Notes: generated by a model from the sequence alone, not told the origin. Positions 1 through 8,666 are shown, numbered from the stretch's first letter. The stretch is 64,000 nucleotides of DNA from Chitinophaga arvensicola (GCF_900110835.1 NZ_FOJG01000002.1:3426698-3490697), one strand, 5' to 3'. Program-made: numbers and translations.

Positions 1-195
1 GAGTTTACGGAACTGTGCGCTGTCGCGGCCCAGGAAAAGAGATACAACGGTCACCAGTTCTCCATTATCAAAAACGCCAAAGTGTAACCCGTCTTCATCA
101 TGATCTACTTTTACAGCAGCCAGCGATTCGTTCGGATACAGCACATCCCGGCGAAGTTGGAGTGTATCTTCTGCACTGATTTTCCGGATATTCAT
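1..195 (-). CDS. GNAT family N-acetyltransferase, partial (C-terminus outside window)
   Basis: The first 65 codons of a minus-strand gene are visible; it starts at the ATG at 193-195 and runs off the left edge. The protein begins MNIRKISAEDTLQLRRDVLY and continues with a short beta-strand-rich segment ending in VVSLFLGRDSAQFRKL, which resembles the N-terminal half of small GNAT acetyltransferases. The acetyl-CoA-binding motif would lie outside the window, so substrate and catalysis cannot be judged. Only one base separates its ATG from the hisH stop, so it is almost certainly co-transcribed with hisH. The hisA and hisF genes are not in the window and could follow it, but that is inference. 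Confidence 0.7.
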   Translation of the reverse strand, partial: MNIRKISAEDTLQLRRDVLYPNESLAAVKVDHDEDGLHFGVFDNGELVTVVSLFLGRDSAQFRKL

Positions 196-196
196 C

Positions 197-790
197 TTAC
201 AGGTTCAAAAAGTTTTCAATGATACGCGCACCAGCTTCTGCAGATTTCTCCGGGTGAAACTGTACGGCGTAAAAATTATCCTTCTGCAGCGCCGCGCTGT
301 AGTTGATCACATAATTGGTGATAGCTACGGTATCGGCGCCCAGTGCGGCATAGTAGCTATGTACGAAATACATGTAGGCATTTTCCGGTACATGCTCAAA
401 TACCACGCTGTGTAAACCGGTGATATTGTTCCAGCCGATCTGTGGTATTTTCAGCAGGTTTTCAACAGGCGACTGAAAACGTTTTACGTCCACATCGAAT
501 ACACCGATACAAGGCGTGTCGTTTTCTTCTGAATGCCTGCACAACAACTGCATGCCCAGGCAGATGCCCAACACCGGCTGTTTTAAACCGGCAATCACGG
601 TATCCAGCTTTCTTTCCTTCAGGTATTGCATAGCCGTACTGGCTTCTCCCACACCAGGAAAAATTACTTTATCGGCCGACATGATCTCTTCGTGATCATC
701 TGTCACTGTACCGTTTACGCCTAAACGCTCCAATGCAAACTGCACAGAGCGGATATTACCGGCGTTATATTTTATGATAACCGTTTTCAT
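197..790 (-). CDS. hisH: Imidazole glycerol phosphate synthase, glutaminase subunit HisH
   Basis: HisH hydrolyses glutamine and passes ammonia to HisF, which makes imidazole glycerol phosphate and AICAR in histidine synthesis. The 197-residue length is normal for this class I amidotransferase. The nucleophile Cys77 lies in GICLGMQLL and the His179/Glu181 pair in QFHPEKS, so the catalytic triad is complete. The gene begins one base after the trpA stop codon and ends one base before the GNAT gene, so it is physically the distal gene of the trp transcript although it belongs to histidine synthesis. No promoter can be seen in the single-base gap. Its partner hisF is not in the window. Confidence 0.95.
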   Translation of the reverse strand: MKTVIIKYNAGNIRSVQFALERLGVNGTVTDDHEEIMSADKVIFPGVGEASTAMQYLKERKLDTVIAGLKQPVLGICLGMQLLCRHSEENDTPCIGVFDVDVKRFQSPVENLLKIPQIGWNNITGLHSVVFEHVPENAYMYFVHSYYAALGADTVAITNYVINYSAALQKDNFYAVQFHPEKSAEAGARIIENFLNL

Positions 791-791
791 G

Positions 792-1568
792 TTATTGCTG
801 AATTATTCCCGAAATAAACGTTTTCACCGTTTCATCTATATTCTGGCTGTGCTCAATGGCTTTAATAAAGGCAGTACCGATAATAGCGCCGTTGGCATGT
901 GCCGAAGCTGCCTCAAAAGTAGCTTTATCTTTTATACCAAAACCAATTAAAACCGGGTTGCTGAGCTGCAGCTTTTTCAACCGTTCAAAATAAGCCTGCT
1001 GATCGCCCATATCCTTGTCTTTCCCGGTAGTGGAAGAAGATGATACCGCATACAGGAAACCCTTGCTCAGGCTATCTATTTTACGGATCCGCTCTTCGCT
1101 GGTTTCTGGTGTTACCAGGAAGATTAAATGCAGGTTATATTTCTCAAAAACGGGTCTGTACTCGTTTTCATATTCTGCCATCGGCAGGTCTGGTACAATG
1201 ATGCCGTCTACTCCTACTTCCGCGCATTTGGCGCAAAAGGCTTCTACGCCGTAAGTCAGTACCGGGTTGAAGTATCCCATCAGGATAACGGGCACCTGTA
1301 TACGATCGCGGAAGCCGCTGAGTTGTTCAAACAACTTATGCAGGCTCATACCATTCTGCAGCGCTTTAGTGCTGCTGTCCTGGATCACAGGGCCATCGGC
1401 CAGCGGATCGGAGAAGGGCATACCCAGTTCAATGAGGTCCGCACCATGTTGTTGCAAAGCGGTCATTACCGGCAGGGTATCATTTAATTGCGGAAAACCA
1501 GCCGTGCAATATATATTTAAAACGCCGTGTTGCTTTTTAGCAAACAGTTGATCAATACGATTTTGCAT
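792..1568 (-). CDS. trpA: Tryptophan synthase alpha subunit
   Basis: TrpA cleaves indole-3-glycerol phosphate to indole and glyceraldehyde 3-phosphate, and the indole is channelled to TrpB. The 258-residue protein is a TIM barrel of usual length. The two catalytic acids known from the family are present: Glu47 in LIELGMPFSDP and Asp58 in LADGP. A serine-rich stretch (AVSSSSTTG) matches the phosphate-binding loop region. It lies 8 bp downstream of trpB and 1 bp upstream of hisH in a tight minus-strand operon, so expression should follow the trp attenuator at 7336-7466. Nothing is truncated or unusual. Confidence 0.97.
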   Translation of the reverse strand: MQNRIDQLFAKKQHGVLNIYCTAGFPQLNDTLPVMTALQQHGADLIELGMPFSDPLADGPVIQDSSTKALQNGMSLHKLFEQLSGFRDRIQVPVILMGYFNPVLTYGVEAFCAKCAEVGVDGIIVPDLPMAEYENEYRPVFEKYNLHLIFLVTPETSEERIRKIDSLSKGFLYAVSSSSTTGKDKDMGDQQAYFERLKKLQLSNPVLIGFGIKDKATFEAASAHANGAIIGTAFIKAIEHSQNIDETVKTFISGIIQQ

Positions 1569-1576
1569 AATCCATT

Positions 1577-2785
1577 TTATTTATTCATGTGACGGATATA
1601 GGTATCCAGGTCTTTATCCCCACGGCCGGAAAGGCATACTACCACAACATCCTCTGGTTGCAGGGTAAGGTCTTTCAGTTTGGCCAGGGCATGCGCTGAT
1701 TCCATGGCAGGAATAATTCCTTCCAGCAGGCTCAGTTCATACGCCGCAGCCAGGGCTTCTTCATCCGTAGCAGACAGGAACTGCGCACGGCCCGACTCAT
1801 ACAGGTGTGCGTGCATAGGTCCGATACCGGGATAATCCAGTCCTGCGGAGATAGAATGTGGTTCTACTATCTGTCCGTCGTTTGTTTGCATGAGCAATGT
1901 TTTGCTGGCATGGATAATACCAATGGTGCCCAGCTGTGTGGTAGCGGCGGAAAAACCGCTATGTACGCCTTTACCACCGGCTTCTACGGCTACCAGTTTC
2001 ACATTTTCCCTGTCGAGGTAGTGAAAATAGGCACCGGCGGCGTTACTGCCACCACCTATACAGGCCACAACATAGTTGGGATCTTCGCTACCGGTTTTTT
2101 CCAGCAGTTGCTTTTTTATTTCTTCGCTGATCACCGACTGGAACCTGGCTACCATATCCGGGTAAGGATGCGGACCGGCAGCAGTACCGAGGATATAATG
2201 GGTATCTACCGGGTTATTGATCCAGTCGCGGATCGCCTCATTGGTAGCATCTTTCAGTGTTTTGCTGCCGCTGGTGGCGGGTACCACGGTGGCGCCCAGC
2301 ATTTTCATGCGGGCTACATTGGGTGCTTGCCGTTCGATATCGATGCTGCCCATGTACACCACGCATTCCATGCCCATCAGCGCACATACGGTGGCAGTGG
2401 CCACCCCATGCTGTCCGGCGCCGGTTTCTGCGATGATACGATGTTTGCCCAAACGTTTCGCCAGCAGGATCTGCCCGATGGTATTGTTTACTTTATGTGC
2501 ACCTGTATGATTCAGGTCTTCTCTTTTGAGATAAATTTTTGCTTTATACTTTTCAGACAGGCGTTTGGCAAAATATAAAGGGGAAGGTCTTCCCACATAA
2601 TCTCTCAGCAGGTCTTCAAATTCTTGTTGAAAGCCGGGATCGCTGAGTACTTCCAGGTACCTGGATTGCAGCTCCGCTACATTGGGATATAACATCTCCG
2701 GGATGTATGCCCCGCCAAATCTGCCATAATAGCCATTCTTATCCACCTGATACCTGGAGTTGCCGGTATTAATCGCAATATCCAT
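1577..2785 (-). CDS. trpB: Tryptophan synthase beta subunit
   Basis: TrpB is the PLP enzyme that joins indole and serine to give tryptophan, working in an alpha2-beta2 complex with TrpA. The protein has 402 residues, normal for TrpB1. The PLP lysine is Lys98 in HTGAHKVNNTIGQ, the catalytic glutamate is Glu120 in AETGAGQHG, and the cofactor phosphate is bound by GGGSNAAG at 244-251. The N-terminal YGRFGGAYIPE segment is typical of the TrpA-dependent form rather than the stand-alone TrpB2 form. It starts 6 bp after trpF and is followed by trpA. Confidence 0.97.
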   Translation of the reverse strand: MDIAINTGNSRYQVDKNGYYGRFGGAYIPEMLYPNVAELQSRYLEVLSDPGFQQEFEDLLRDYVGRPSPLYFAKRLSEKYKAKIYLKREDLNHTGAHKVNNTIGQILLAKRLGKHRIIAETGAGQHGVATATVCALMGMECVVYMGSIDIERQAPNVARMKMLGATVVPATSGSKTLKDATNEAIRDWINNPVDTHYILGTAAGPHPYPDMVARFQSVISEEIKKQLLEKTGSEDPNYVVACIGGGSNAAGAYFHYLDRENVKLVAVEAGGKGVHSGFSAATTQLGTIGIIHASKTLLMQTNDGQIVEPHSISAGLDYPGIGPMHAHLYESGRAQFLSATDEEALAAAYELSLLEGIIPAMESAHALAKLKDLTLQPEDVVVVCLSGRGDKDLDTYIRHMNK

Positions 2786-2791
2786 GACCGC

Positions 2792-3427
2792 TTATTTTAT
2801 TATTGATGAATGTATCTGTTTTACAAATTGTTCTACCAGTGGGATATTTTTTACACCCGGACTGTCTTCGAACTTACTGTTCACATCTGCGGCAAACAAA
2901 GCCGGCAGTTGTAATTCACTGATGGCTGTGGCCTGATCCGGTGTGATCCCTCCACTCAGAAAGAACGGATGCTCAAATGGATAGGTGGCCAGCAGCTCCC
3001 AGTTAAACCGTTCACCGGTACCGCCATACAACTTTGTAGAAGCGGTATCGAATAAAAAATAATCGGTTACCGGGATAAAGGGCGCCACGTCTGTTTGCCA
3101 GTTCACGTTTTCGCCTATACGAATAGCTTTTACTACCGGTAGAAAGGTGCGGATGAGTGCACAATACTCCGGTGTTTCATCGCCATGTAATTGCACCATA
3201 TCCAGGGCATAGTCGCAGATAGTGCGTTCTATCTGTGCCAGGGTAGCGTTTACAAACACCCCAACTTTTTTGATACCGGTTGTTTCCCTTACAGAGCGGG
3301 GATCTATTTTATTGCCGGCAAAGCGGGGGGATATTTCCTGGAAAATAAACCCGGCGTAATCCACCTTATTTTCCACAAGCGCCTGCAAGTCGTTCATCCT
3401 TGTGATACCGCAAACTTTGATACGCAT
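2792..3427 (-). CDS. trpF: Phosphoribosylanthranilate isomerase
   Basis: TrpF isomerises phosphoribosylanthranilate to CdRP, the third step of tryptophan synthesis. I place the start at the ATG at 3425-3427, giving 211 residues that begin MRIKVCGIT. The longest open frame reaches 3478, but its extra 17 residues are not family-like and overlap the trpC 3' end. With this start the gene begins 4 bp after the trpC stop. Catalytic Cys6 (KVCGIT) and Asp127 (LFDTAS) are present, as are the phosphate-binding SGGI (158-161) and DVNSKFED segments. Here trpF is separate from trpC, unlike the fused E. coli gene. Confidence 0.95.
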   Translation of the reverse strand: MRIKVCGITRMNDLQALVENKVDYAGFIFQEISPRFAGNKIDPRSVRETTGIKKVGVFVNATLAQIERTICDYALDMVQLHGDETPEYCALIRTFLPVVKAIRIGENVNWQTDVAPFIPVTDYFLFDTASTKLYGGTGERFNWELLATYPFEHPFFLSGGITPDQATAISELQLPALFAADVNSKFEDSPGVKNIPLVEQFVKQIHSSIIK

Positions 3428-3431
3428 GTTG

Positions 3432-4235
3432 TTATGATTTAGATTGCAGATCGCTGAGTGTTTGAACAAAATTTTCAAAAGCGCGCGCCGGATCTTCCTG
3501 TTTCATAAAATGTTCTCCTATCAGGAAACCTTCAAAGCCCGCAGCTTTCAGTGTAACGATGGAAGCCGGATCATTGATACCGCTTTCCGCCACTTTTACT
3601 TTATCTGCCGGAATTTTTGGCGCCAGTTCGCAGGAGCGGTTAAAATCGACCTGGAAAGTAATCAGGTCCCGGTTATTCACACCTACCAGGTGCGTATGTG
3701 CCGTTACCTTTTCCAGTTGTGCTTCGCTGTGTACTTCGAGTAATACTTCCAGTCCTAGGTTATTCGCAAAAGCGGCCAGATGAGCCACTTCAGCCGCATC
3801 GAGGCATTCTGCAATGAGCAGGATCACGTCGGCGCCAATCGCTTTTGCTTCCAGGATCTGGTATTCATCTATCACAAAGTCTTTCCGCAGAATGGGGATC
3901 TGGTTAAAGCTGCGGGCCTGCTGCAGATCGTCGGAAGAACCGCCGAAATATTTTTCATCGGTGAGTACAGATAATCCGGAGGCGCCATAGCGGGTATACG
4001 CCGTGGTGACCTGTTGTACCGTTACCTCTCCGTTGATCAACCCTTTTGATGGGGAGCGGCGTTTGAATTCCGCGATGATACCCGTTTTTCCCGGCTGTTG
4101 CAGGAACTGGCGGAGTGATAATGTTTCCCGGGAAAAAGCCGGCGATTGCTGGAGGTCCTGCGCGCTGCGCTGCAGTTTGCGGGCAGCTACTTCGATGTGT
4201 TTATGAGCAACTATTTCTGCTAAGATATTCTTCAT
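3432..4235 (-). CDS. trpC: Indole-3-glycerol phosphate synthase
   Basis: TrpC closes the indole ring, converting CdRP to indole-3-glycerol phosphate with loss of CO2 and water. The 267-residue protein is a single-domain TIM barrel. Family catalytic residues are visible: Glu56 and Lys58 in IIAEFKRRSPSKG, Lys118 in ILRKDF and Glu167 in LLEVHSE. VGVNNRDL and VAESGI match the substrate-binding loops. It lies 16 bp after trpD and just before trpF in the minus-strand trp operon. The monofunctional arrangement is common outside enterobacteria. Confidence 0.96.
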   Translation of the reverse strand: MKNILAEIVAHKHIEVAARKLQRSAQDLQQSPAFSRETLSLRQFLQQPGKTGIIAEFKRRSPSKGLINGEVTVQQVTTAYTRYGASGLSVLTDEKYFGGSSDDLQQARSFNQIPILRKDFVIDEYQILEAKAIGADVILLIAECLDAAEVAHLAAFANNLGLEVLLEVHSEAQLEKVTAHTHLVGVNNRDLITFQVDFNRSCELAPKIPADKVKVAESGINDPASIVTLKAAGFEGFLIGEHFMKQEDPARAFENFVQTLSDLQSKS

Positions 4236-4251
4236 GATAAACTATCTGATA

Positions 4252-5247
4252 CTACGACTGCAAAGCAATCAGTTTTTTAAACGCATTATGTGCATTGCCT
4301 GATTCCAGGGATTCTACTGCGGCAGCAAAACAATCATCATATGACTGGTAAGTACCAAGACTGTATAACCCCATGGCGGCGTTGGCAAATACCACGGAGT
4401 TCTGAGCCCAGGTGCCTTCTCCTTTCAGGATCTTCATAAAGATCTTTGCCGCTTCTTCGGTAGAGTTACCACCGTAAATATCTTCCTGGTGTACTTTCCT
4501 TTTACCCAGCTGTTCCGGGGTCCAGTCCTGTTCGCCTTTGTTGGTGATCACTTTGGTATCTGCTGTGAGGGATATTTCATCGTATCCATCCAGGCTGTGA
4601 ACGATCACAAACTGCTTATCTGTTTGCTGGAACAGGTAGTTGTACACCCTTGCCATTTCCAGGCTGTACACACCGATCAGCTGATGTTTTGCCAGGGCCG
4701 GATTTACCAGGGGACCGAGCATGTTAAAGAACGTACGTACACCCAGCTGGCGGCGGATACCGGCTACATGTTTGAGCGCCGGGTGAAACAGTGGTGCATG
4801 AAGGAAGCAGATACCTGATTCTTCCAGCTCTGTTTTCAGTTTGGCATCATCATTCTTGAATTTATACCCTACCAGCTCCATTACATTGGAGGCGCCGCTT
4901 ACGGAAGATACGCCATAGTTGCCATGTTTGGCCACTTTTGCGCCCGCGCCGGCTACTACAAAGCACGACAAGGTAGAAATATTAAAAGTATTTTTTGCAT
5001 CTCCGCCGGTTCCTACGATATCCAGTACATCGTAACCATTGAGATTTACCGGAACGCAGAGTTCCAGCAGGGCGTCGCGAAAGCCGAGCAATTCATCGAT
5101 GGTGATGCTGCGCATCAGGTACACGGTCATGAATGCAGCCAGTTCGCTGTCATTGAACATGCCTTTGGAAATGCTGATAAGAATATCCTTGGCGGCTTCG
5201 CGGCTAAATGTTTTATGTTCGAAAAGGTAATTAAGAATCTTTTTCAT
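4252..5247 (-). CDS. trpD: Anthranilate phosphoribosyltransferase
   Basis: TrpD transfers the phosphoribosyl group of PRPP to anthranilate. The 331-residue protein shows the PRPP/magnesium loop GTGGD (79-83) followed by KNTFNIST, and the KHGN motif at 107-110, both hallmarks of the family. There is no fused glutaminase domain; TrpG is the separate gene upstream. The 59-bp gap from the trpG stop is the largest inside the operon, and I see no clear promoter or hairpin in it. Length and motifs are ordinary. Confidence 0.96.
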   Translation of the reverse strand: MKKILNYLFEHKTFSREAAKDILISISKGMFNDSELAAFMTVYLMRSITIDELLGFRDALLELCVPVNLNGYDVLDIVGTGGDAKNTFNISTLSCFVVAGAGAKVAKHGNYGVSSVSGASNVMELVGYKFKNDDAKLKTELEESGICFLHAPLFHPALKHVAGIRRQLGVRTFFNMLGPLVNPALAKHQLIGVYSLEMARVYNYLFQQTDKQFVIVHSLDGYDEISLTADTKVITNKGEQDWTPEQLGKRKVHQEDIYGGNSTEEAAKIFMKILKGEGTWAQNSVVFANAAMGLYSLGTYQSYDDCFAAAVESLESGNAHNAFKKLIALQS

Positions 5248-5306
5248 TTTTGGAAGATTTTTAGGGAATGGGTATTCGATAATTTTAAAACCGGTATCTG
5301 TTGCAC

Positions 5307-5876
5307 TTACATGCTTAACCAGTTTCTCAGAATCTTTTCTCCCTGCGGGGTGAGTACGCTTTCCGGATGGAATTGTACGCCGCTTACATCATATTTGTTA
5401 TGCTGTAATGCCATGATAAAACCGTCTTCATCTTTTGCGGTGATGATCAGTTCTGCCGGCAGGGTAGATTCATCGACTACCCATGAATGGTAGCGTCCAG
5501 CCTGGATCTGACGGGGTAAGCCGTTAAACAGGCGTCCATCTTCCCGGATAATATCCACATTGGTAGCTACACCATGATATACTTCCTTCAGGTTAGTGAG
5601 CGAAGCTCCAAAAGCCTGGCCGATGGCCTGCTGCCCTAAACACACGCCGAAAATGGATTTGCTGGGTGCGTATTCTTTGATCAGCGGCAGTAATAATCCG
5701 GCTTCTTCCGGAATACCAGGACCAGGTGATAAAATGATTTTATCGTAGTCGTTTACTTTCTCCAATGGAATTTCATCATTACGTACCACGGTTACTTTAC
5801 CGTTGATGATCTTTTCCACGAGATGAACGAGGTTGTAGGTGAATGAGTCGTAGTTATCGAAAACGAGGATGTTCAT
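5307..5876 (-). CDS. trpG: Anthranilate synthase component II (glutamine amidotransferase)
   Basis: TrpG supplies ammonia from glutamine to TrpE for anthranilate synthesis. It is a 189-residue class I amidotransferase with the N-terminal VFDNYDSFTYNLVH signature, nucleophile Cys79 in GVCLGQQAIG, and His170/Glu172 in VQFHPES. It starts one base after the trpE stop, so translation is probably coupled and the two subunits made in step. Such subunits sometimes also serve PabB; no pabB lies in this window, so a shared role cannot be judged. Confidence 0.95.
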   Translation of the reverse strand: MNILVFDNYDSFTYNLVHLVEKIINGKVTVVRNDEIPLEKVNDYDKIILSPGPGIPEEAGLLLPLIKEYAPSKSIFGVCLGQQAIGQAFGASLTNLKEVYHGVATNVDIIREDGRLFNGLPRQIQAGRYHSWVVDESTLPAELIITAKDEDGFIMALQHNKYDVSGVQFHPESVLTPQGEKILRNWLSM

Positions 5877-5877
5877 A

Positions 5878-7290
5878 CTAAATTTTTTGTGCCAGCAGGA
5901 TGGCTTGTTTTAACGCATTGAGTTTGTTGTTCACTTCCTCCAGTTCTGAAGAAGCCACTGATTTAGCGACCACACCGGCGCCGGCCTGGTAATACAGGGT
6001 ATTCATTTTACTGAGTATGGAGCGGATCATAATGGCGTGGTTAAAGTTGCCGTTGAAGCCAACTGCCCCGATACAACCACCATAGAAGCCACGTGCAGTG
6101 GGCTCATACTGGTCAATGATTTCCATAGCGCGGTATTTCGGTGCGCCGGATAACGTACCTGCCGGGAAAGAAGAAGCCAGCAGCGTAAACGGATTCATTT
6201 GGGGATCCACTTTACCGGTTACTTCACTCACCAGGTGGATCACATGCGAGTAGAAATGCACCTTTCTGTAGGAAGCCACTTCCACTTCTGTAGCGTTTCT
6301 GCTGAGGTCATTACGCGCCAGGTCTACCAGCATCACGTGTTCTGCATTTTCTTTTGGATCTTCCAGCAGTTTATTGGCCAGCATTTTATCCTGTTCATCA
6401 TCACCCGTGCGGCGGAAAGTGCCGGCTATAGGATGAATGGTGGCTTTACCATCTGTAATTACAATCTGTGCTTCCGGTGAGGAACCCATTAATTTGTAAT
6501 CGCCGTAATCGAAGAAGAAAAGATAAGGAGAGGGGTTGATGGAGCGGAGGGCGCGGTATACGTTGAATTCGTCGCCTTTGAAGGATTGCTGGAAAGCTCT
6601 GGAGAGTACTACCTGGAAAACATCTCCGCGGAAGCAGTGTTGTTTGCCTTGTTCTACCATCTGCATATATTCCGTATCCGTCATATTGCTCGATTCCTCC
6701 CCGGTAGTGGCAAAAGGATACCCGGGGGAATCTTTGTGCCGGATGAGCGATTCGAGCAGTTCAAACTCGCTGTCGATGCCCTCTACCTGGTTTTCACAAA
6801 GAAAGAGTTCATCTTTAAAGTGATTGATCGCTATTACATATTGATAGTAGCGGTAACGCATCAGCGGGATGGTGTTACCGGCATCCTGTTTCTTCTTATT
6901 GAATTCGATGGTTTCAAAGAACTGAACGGCATCGAAAGTGGTGTAGCCGAAGAGGCTCTGTGCCATTGGTACCGGGTGTTTTCCGGTAAAGGAGTAGTTA
7001 CCGAGGAACTTCTCCATTTCATCCAGTACCTGCTGTTTATTTTTCAGTTCTTTCTTTTCTACAGGCAGGTTGGGATACTTGAATTCGAAATGCGAGGTGG
7101 AAGTCACTTCAATACCGGCAATCGGCTTCACGCATATAAAGGAGTAGCTATTGTCACTGGCCCTGTAGTCGGTGCTTTCGAGGAGGATAGAACCCGGGAA
7201 TTTATCGCGGAGCCGCAGATATATTCCCACTGGCGTGAAAATGTCTGCCAGCATCTGTTTGGATCTCGTTTTTACTTGAATGGTACGCAT
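5878..7290 (-). CDS. trpE: Anthranilate synthase component I
   Basis: TrpE makes anthranilate from chorismate using ammonia from TrpG, the committed step of tryptophan synthesis. The 470-residue protein has the chorismate-binding C-terminal half with IAGTFRRTGDDEQD, DPKENAEHVMLVDLARNDL and the SGAPKYRAMEII region. Near the N-terminus, LLES (around 36-39) matches the element that binds tryptophan in feedback-inhibited TrpE proteins, so allosteric inhibition is likely. It is the first structural gene after the trpL leader and attenuator; its ATG lies about 45 bp beyond the U-tract of the terminator. Confidence 0.96.
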   Translation of the reverse strand: MRTIQVKTRSKQMLADIFTPVGIYLRLRDKFPGSILLESTDYRASDNSYSFICVKPIAGIEVTSTSHFEFKYPNLPVEKKELKNKQQVLDEMEKFLGNYSFTGKHPVPMAQSLFGYTTFDAVQFFETIEFNKKKQDAGNTIPLMRYRYYQYVIAINHFKDELFLCENQVEGIDSEFELLESLIRHKDSPGYPFATTGEESSNMTDTEYMQMVEQGKQHCFRGDVFQVVLSRAFQQSFKGDEFNVYRALRSINPSPYLFFFDYGDYKLMGSSPEAQIVITDGKATIHPIAGTFRRTGDDEQDKMLANKLLEDPKENAEHVMLVDLARNDLSRNATEVEVASYRKVHFYSHVIHLVSEVTGKVDPQMNPFTLLASSFPAGTLSGAPKYRAMEIIDQYEPTARGFYGGCIGAVGFNGNFNHAIMIRSILSKMNTLYYQAGAGVVAKSVASSELEEVNNKLNALKQAILLAQKI

Positions 7291-7335
7291 GATGTATTGG
7301 GTGAAGTGTTTGTTTTTTTAAAACGGGAAGGGCTG

Positions 7336-7373
7336 AAAAAGCGGAAGGCCCGCTGTGTAACAGCGGGCCTTCC
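7336..7373 (-). terminator. trp attenuator terminator
   Basis: A 13-bp perfect, GC-rich stem (7343-7355 with 7361-7373) and a 5-nt loop is followed on the minus strand by GC and five U residues. It lies between the trpL stop and the trpE start, where an intrinsic terminator would block the operon unless regulated. There is no gene end immediately upstream other than the leader peptide, so it is best read as the attenuator. Confidence 0.9.
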
Positions 7374-7433
7374 AAATATATTTCTAAACGAAACATGGCA
7401 CTGTAACACAGATCAGGAATTGATTCCGTGCCA
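7353..7433 (-). promoter_or_regulatory. trp leader alternative pairings (pause and antiterminator segments)
   Basis: Segment 1 (7428-7433, overlapping the third Trp and next His codon of trpL) is perfectly complementary over 6 bp to segment 2 (7396-7401). Segment 2 extended (7399-7411) can instead pair with the top of the terminator (7353-7365) in 12 of 13 positions, counting one G-U pair. A ribosome stalled on the Trp codons would cover segment 1 and free segment 2 to break the terminator. The pairings are seen in the sequence; their use is inferred from the known E. coli mechanism. Confidence 0.75.
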
Positions 7434-7466
7434 CCACCAATGTTTATTTGTAATGATATTTTGCAT
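7413..7466 (-). CDS. trpL: trp operon leader peptide (17 residues, three tandem Trp)
   Basis: The minus strand encodes ATG to TGA for MQNIITNKHWWWHGINS. Three consecutive TGG codons in a 17-residue ORF are extremely unlikely by chance and match the control peptides of trp attenuators. The ORF ends 40 bp before the attenuator stem, a classical distance. No Shine-Dalgarno sequence is visible, as is usual in Bacteroidota. The peptide itself probably has no function; its translation senses charged tRNA-Trp. It lies between hisB and trpE. Confidence 0.9.
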   Translation of the reverse strand: MQNIITNKHWWWHGINS

Positions 7467-7502
7467 AGCGAGAACAAAAATGAAACATTTTTTTAGAAAA
7501 TG

Positions 7503-7510
7503 CAAATTTA
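7503..7510 (-). promoter_or_regulatory. Candidate trp promoter -7 box
   Basis: On the minus strand the sequence is TAAATTTG, an exact match to the Bacteroidota -7 consensus TAnnTTTG, 36 bp upstream of the trpL ATG and 20 bp beyond the hisB stop. No good TTTG -33 element is seen at the expected distance, so the promoter is probable rather than certain. Confidence 0.55.
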
Positions 7511-7529
7511 TTTTTTGCGCCTTCGCCAC

Positions 7530-8666
7530 TTATAATACCCCTTTAGTAGAAGGCAGCTGCATATTGGCTGGGTTCCGCTTTACCGCCATTTTAATGGACT
7601 TGGCAAAGGTTTTAAAGATGGCCTCTATCTTATGATGCTCATTCTCCCCTTCTGCCTTGATGTTCAGGTTGGCTTTAGCGCCGTCTGAGAAAGATTTGAA
7701 GAAATGATAGAACATCTCGGTAGGCATCTCCCCTATCTTTTCCCTTTTAAAGGTAGCGTCCCATACCACCCAGTTACGGCCGCCAAAGTCAATACCCACC
7801 TGTGCCAGGCAGTCATCCATCGGCAGACAGAAACCGTATCTTTCAATACCGCGTTTATCTCCCAGACCTTTGGCAATAGCTTCTCCCAGCGCAATACCGG
7901 TATCTTCTATGGTGTGATGTTCATCTATATGCAGATCGCCTTTTGCGGTGATTTTCAGGTCTATTGCACCATGACGGGCAATCTGGTCCAGCATATGATC
8001 AAAGAAACCAAGACCGGTATGTATTTCCGCTTTACCGGTACCATCCAGGTTCAGCTCAATGCTGATATCTGTTTCATTTGTTTTTCGTACGTGCGTTACT
8101 GTTCGCAGCCCCAATTTCAGGAACTCATAAATGCGGTTCCAGTCGGTGGTTTCCAGTGCAATCACAGCCTGTAAAGCGGCAGCATTATCACTGATTTCTG
8201 TATTACCCAGCCCGGAGCCTTCATTGATCCAGATAGCTTTTGCGCCCAGGTTCTTCGCCAGTTCCACATCTGTGATACGGTCACCGATAACAAACGAATT
8301 CTCCAGATCATAGCTGCCATCCAGGTATCTGGTAAGCATGCCGGTGCGGGGCTTGCGGGTAGGCGCATTATCAGCCGGAAAAGAGCGGTCAATAAACACC
8401 TCATCAAATTTCACTCCTTCGTTTTCAAACGCCTTCATGATCATTTGCTGGGCGGGCCAGAACGTATCTTCCGGGAAGGAAGCTGTACCCAGGCCATCCT
8501 GGTTAGTGACCATCACCAGTTCATAGTCCAGCTCAGCGGCAATCCTGGCCATATTCACAAATACTTTGGGATAAAATTCCACTTTGTCCAGGCTATCGAT
8601 CTGGTAAGTTGGCGGTACTTCTTTGATCAAAGTACCATCACGGTCTATAAAGAGCACTCGTTTCAT
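7530..8666 (-). CDS. hisB: Bifunctional histidinol-phosphatase / imidazoleglycerol-phosphate dehydratase
   Basis: This fused enzyme catalyses the dehydratase and phosphatase steps of histidine synthesis. Residues 1 to about 170 are a HAD phosphatase with the DRDGT motif (nucleophile Asp8, acid Asp10). Residues about 187-378 are the dehydratase, with GFFDHMLDQIARHG (220-233) and the metal-binding HHTIED (His250, His251, Glu254, Asp255). Compared with E. coli HisB, the segment around RSFPADNAPTRKP lacks the zinc-binding cysteines. The start overlaps the hisC stop by 4 bp, so the two are translationally coupled. It is the last his gene before the trp block. Confidence 0.95.
   Translation of the reverse strand: MKRVLFIDRDGTLIKEVPPTYQIDSLDKVEFYPKVFVNMARIAAELDYELVMVTNQDGLGTASFPEDTFWPAQQMIMKAFENEGVKFDEVFIDRSFPADNAPTRKPRTGMLTRYLDGSYDLENSFVIGDRITDVELAKNLGAKAIWINEGSGLGNTEISDNAAALQAVIALETTDWNRIYEFLKLGLRTVTHVRKTNETDISIELNLDGTGKAEIHTGLGFFDHMLDQIARHGAIDLKITAKGDLHIDEHHTIEDTGIALGEAIAKGLGDKRGIERYGFCLPMDDCLAQVGIDFGGRNWVVWDATFKREKIGEMPTEMFYHFFKSFSDGAKANLNIKAEGENEHHKIEAIFKTFAKSIKMAVKRNPANMQLPSTKGVL

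Noticed and set aside
1805..2578. Plus-strand 257-codon open frame opposite trpB
   Set aside because: Mirror of a strongly conserved trpB frame; Cys/His/Phe-rich composition typical of antisense shadows.
3428..3478. Upstream extension of trpF
   Set aside because: The extra 17 residues overlap trpC, and the TrpF family begins at the later ATG at 3427.
6586..7635. Plus-strand 349-codon open frame opposite trpE and hisB
   Set aside because: It is a shadow of trpE, the trp leader and the hisB end; it spans the attenuator and has no family-like content.
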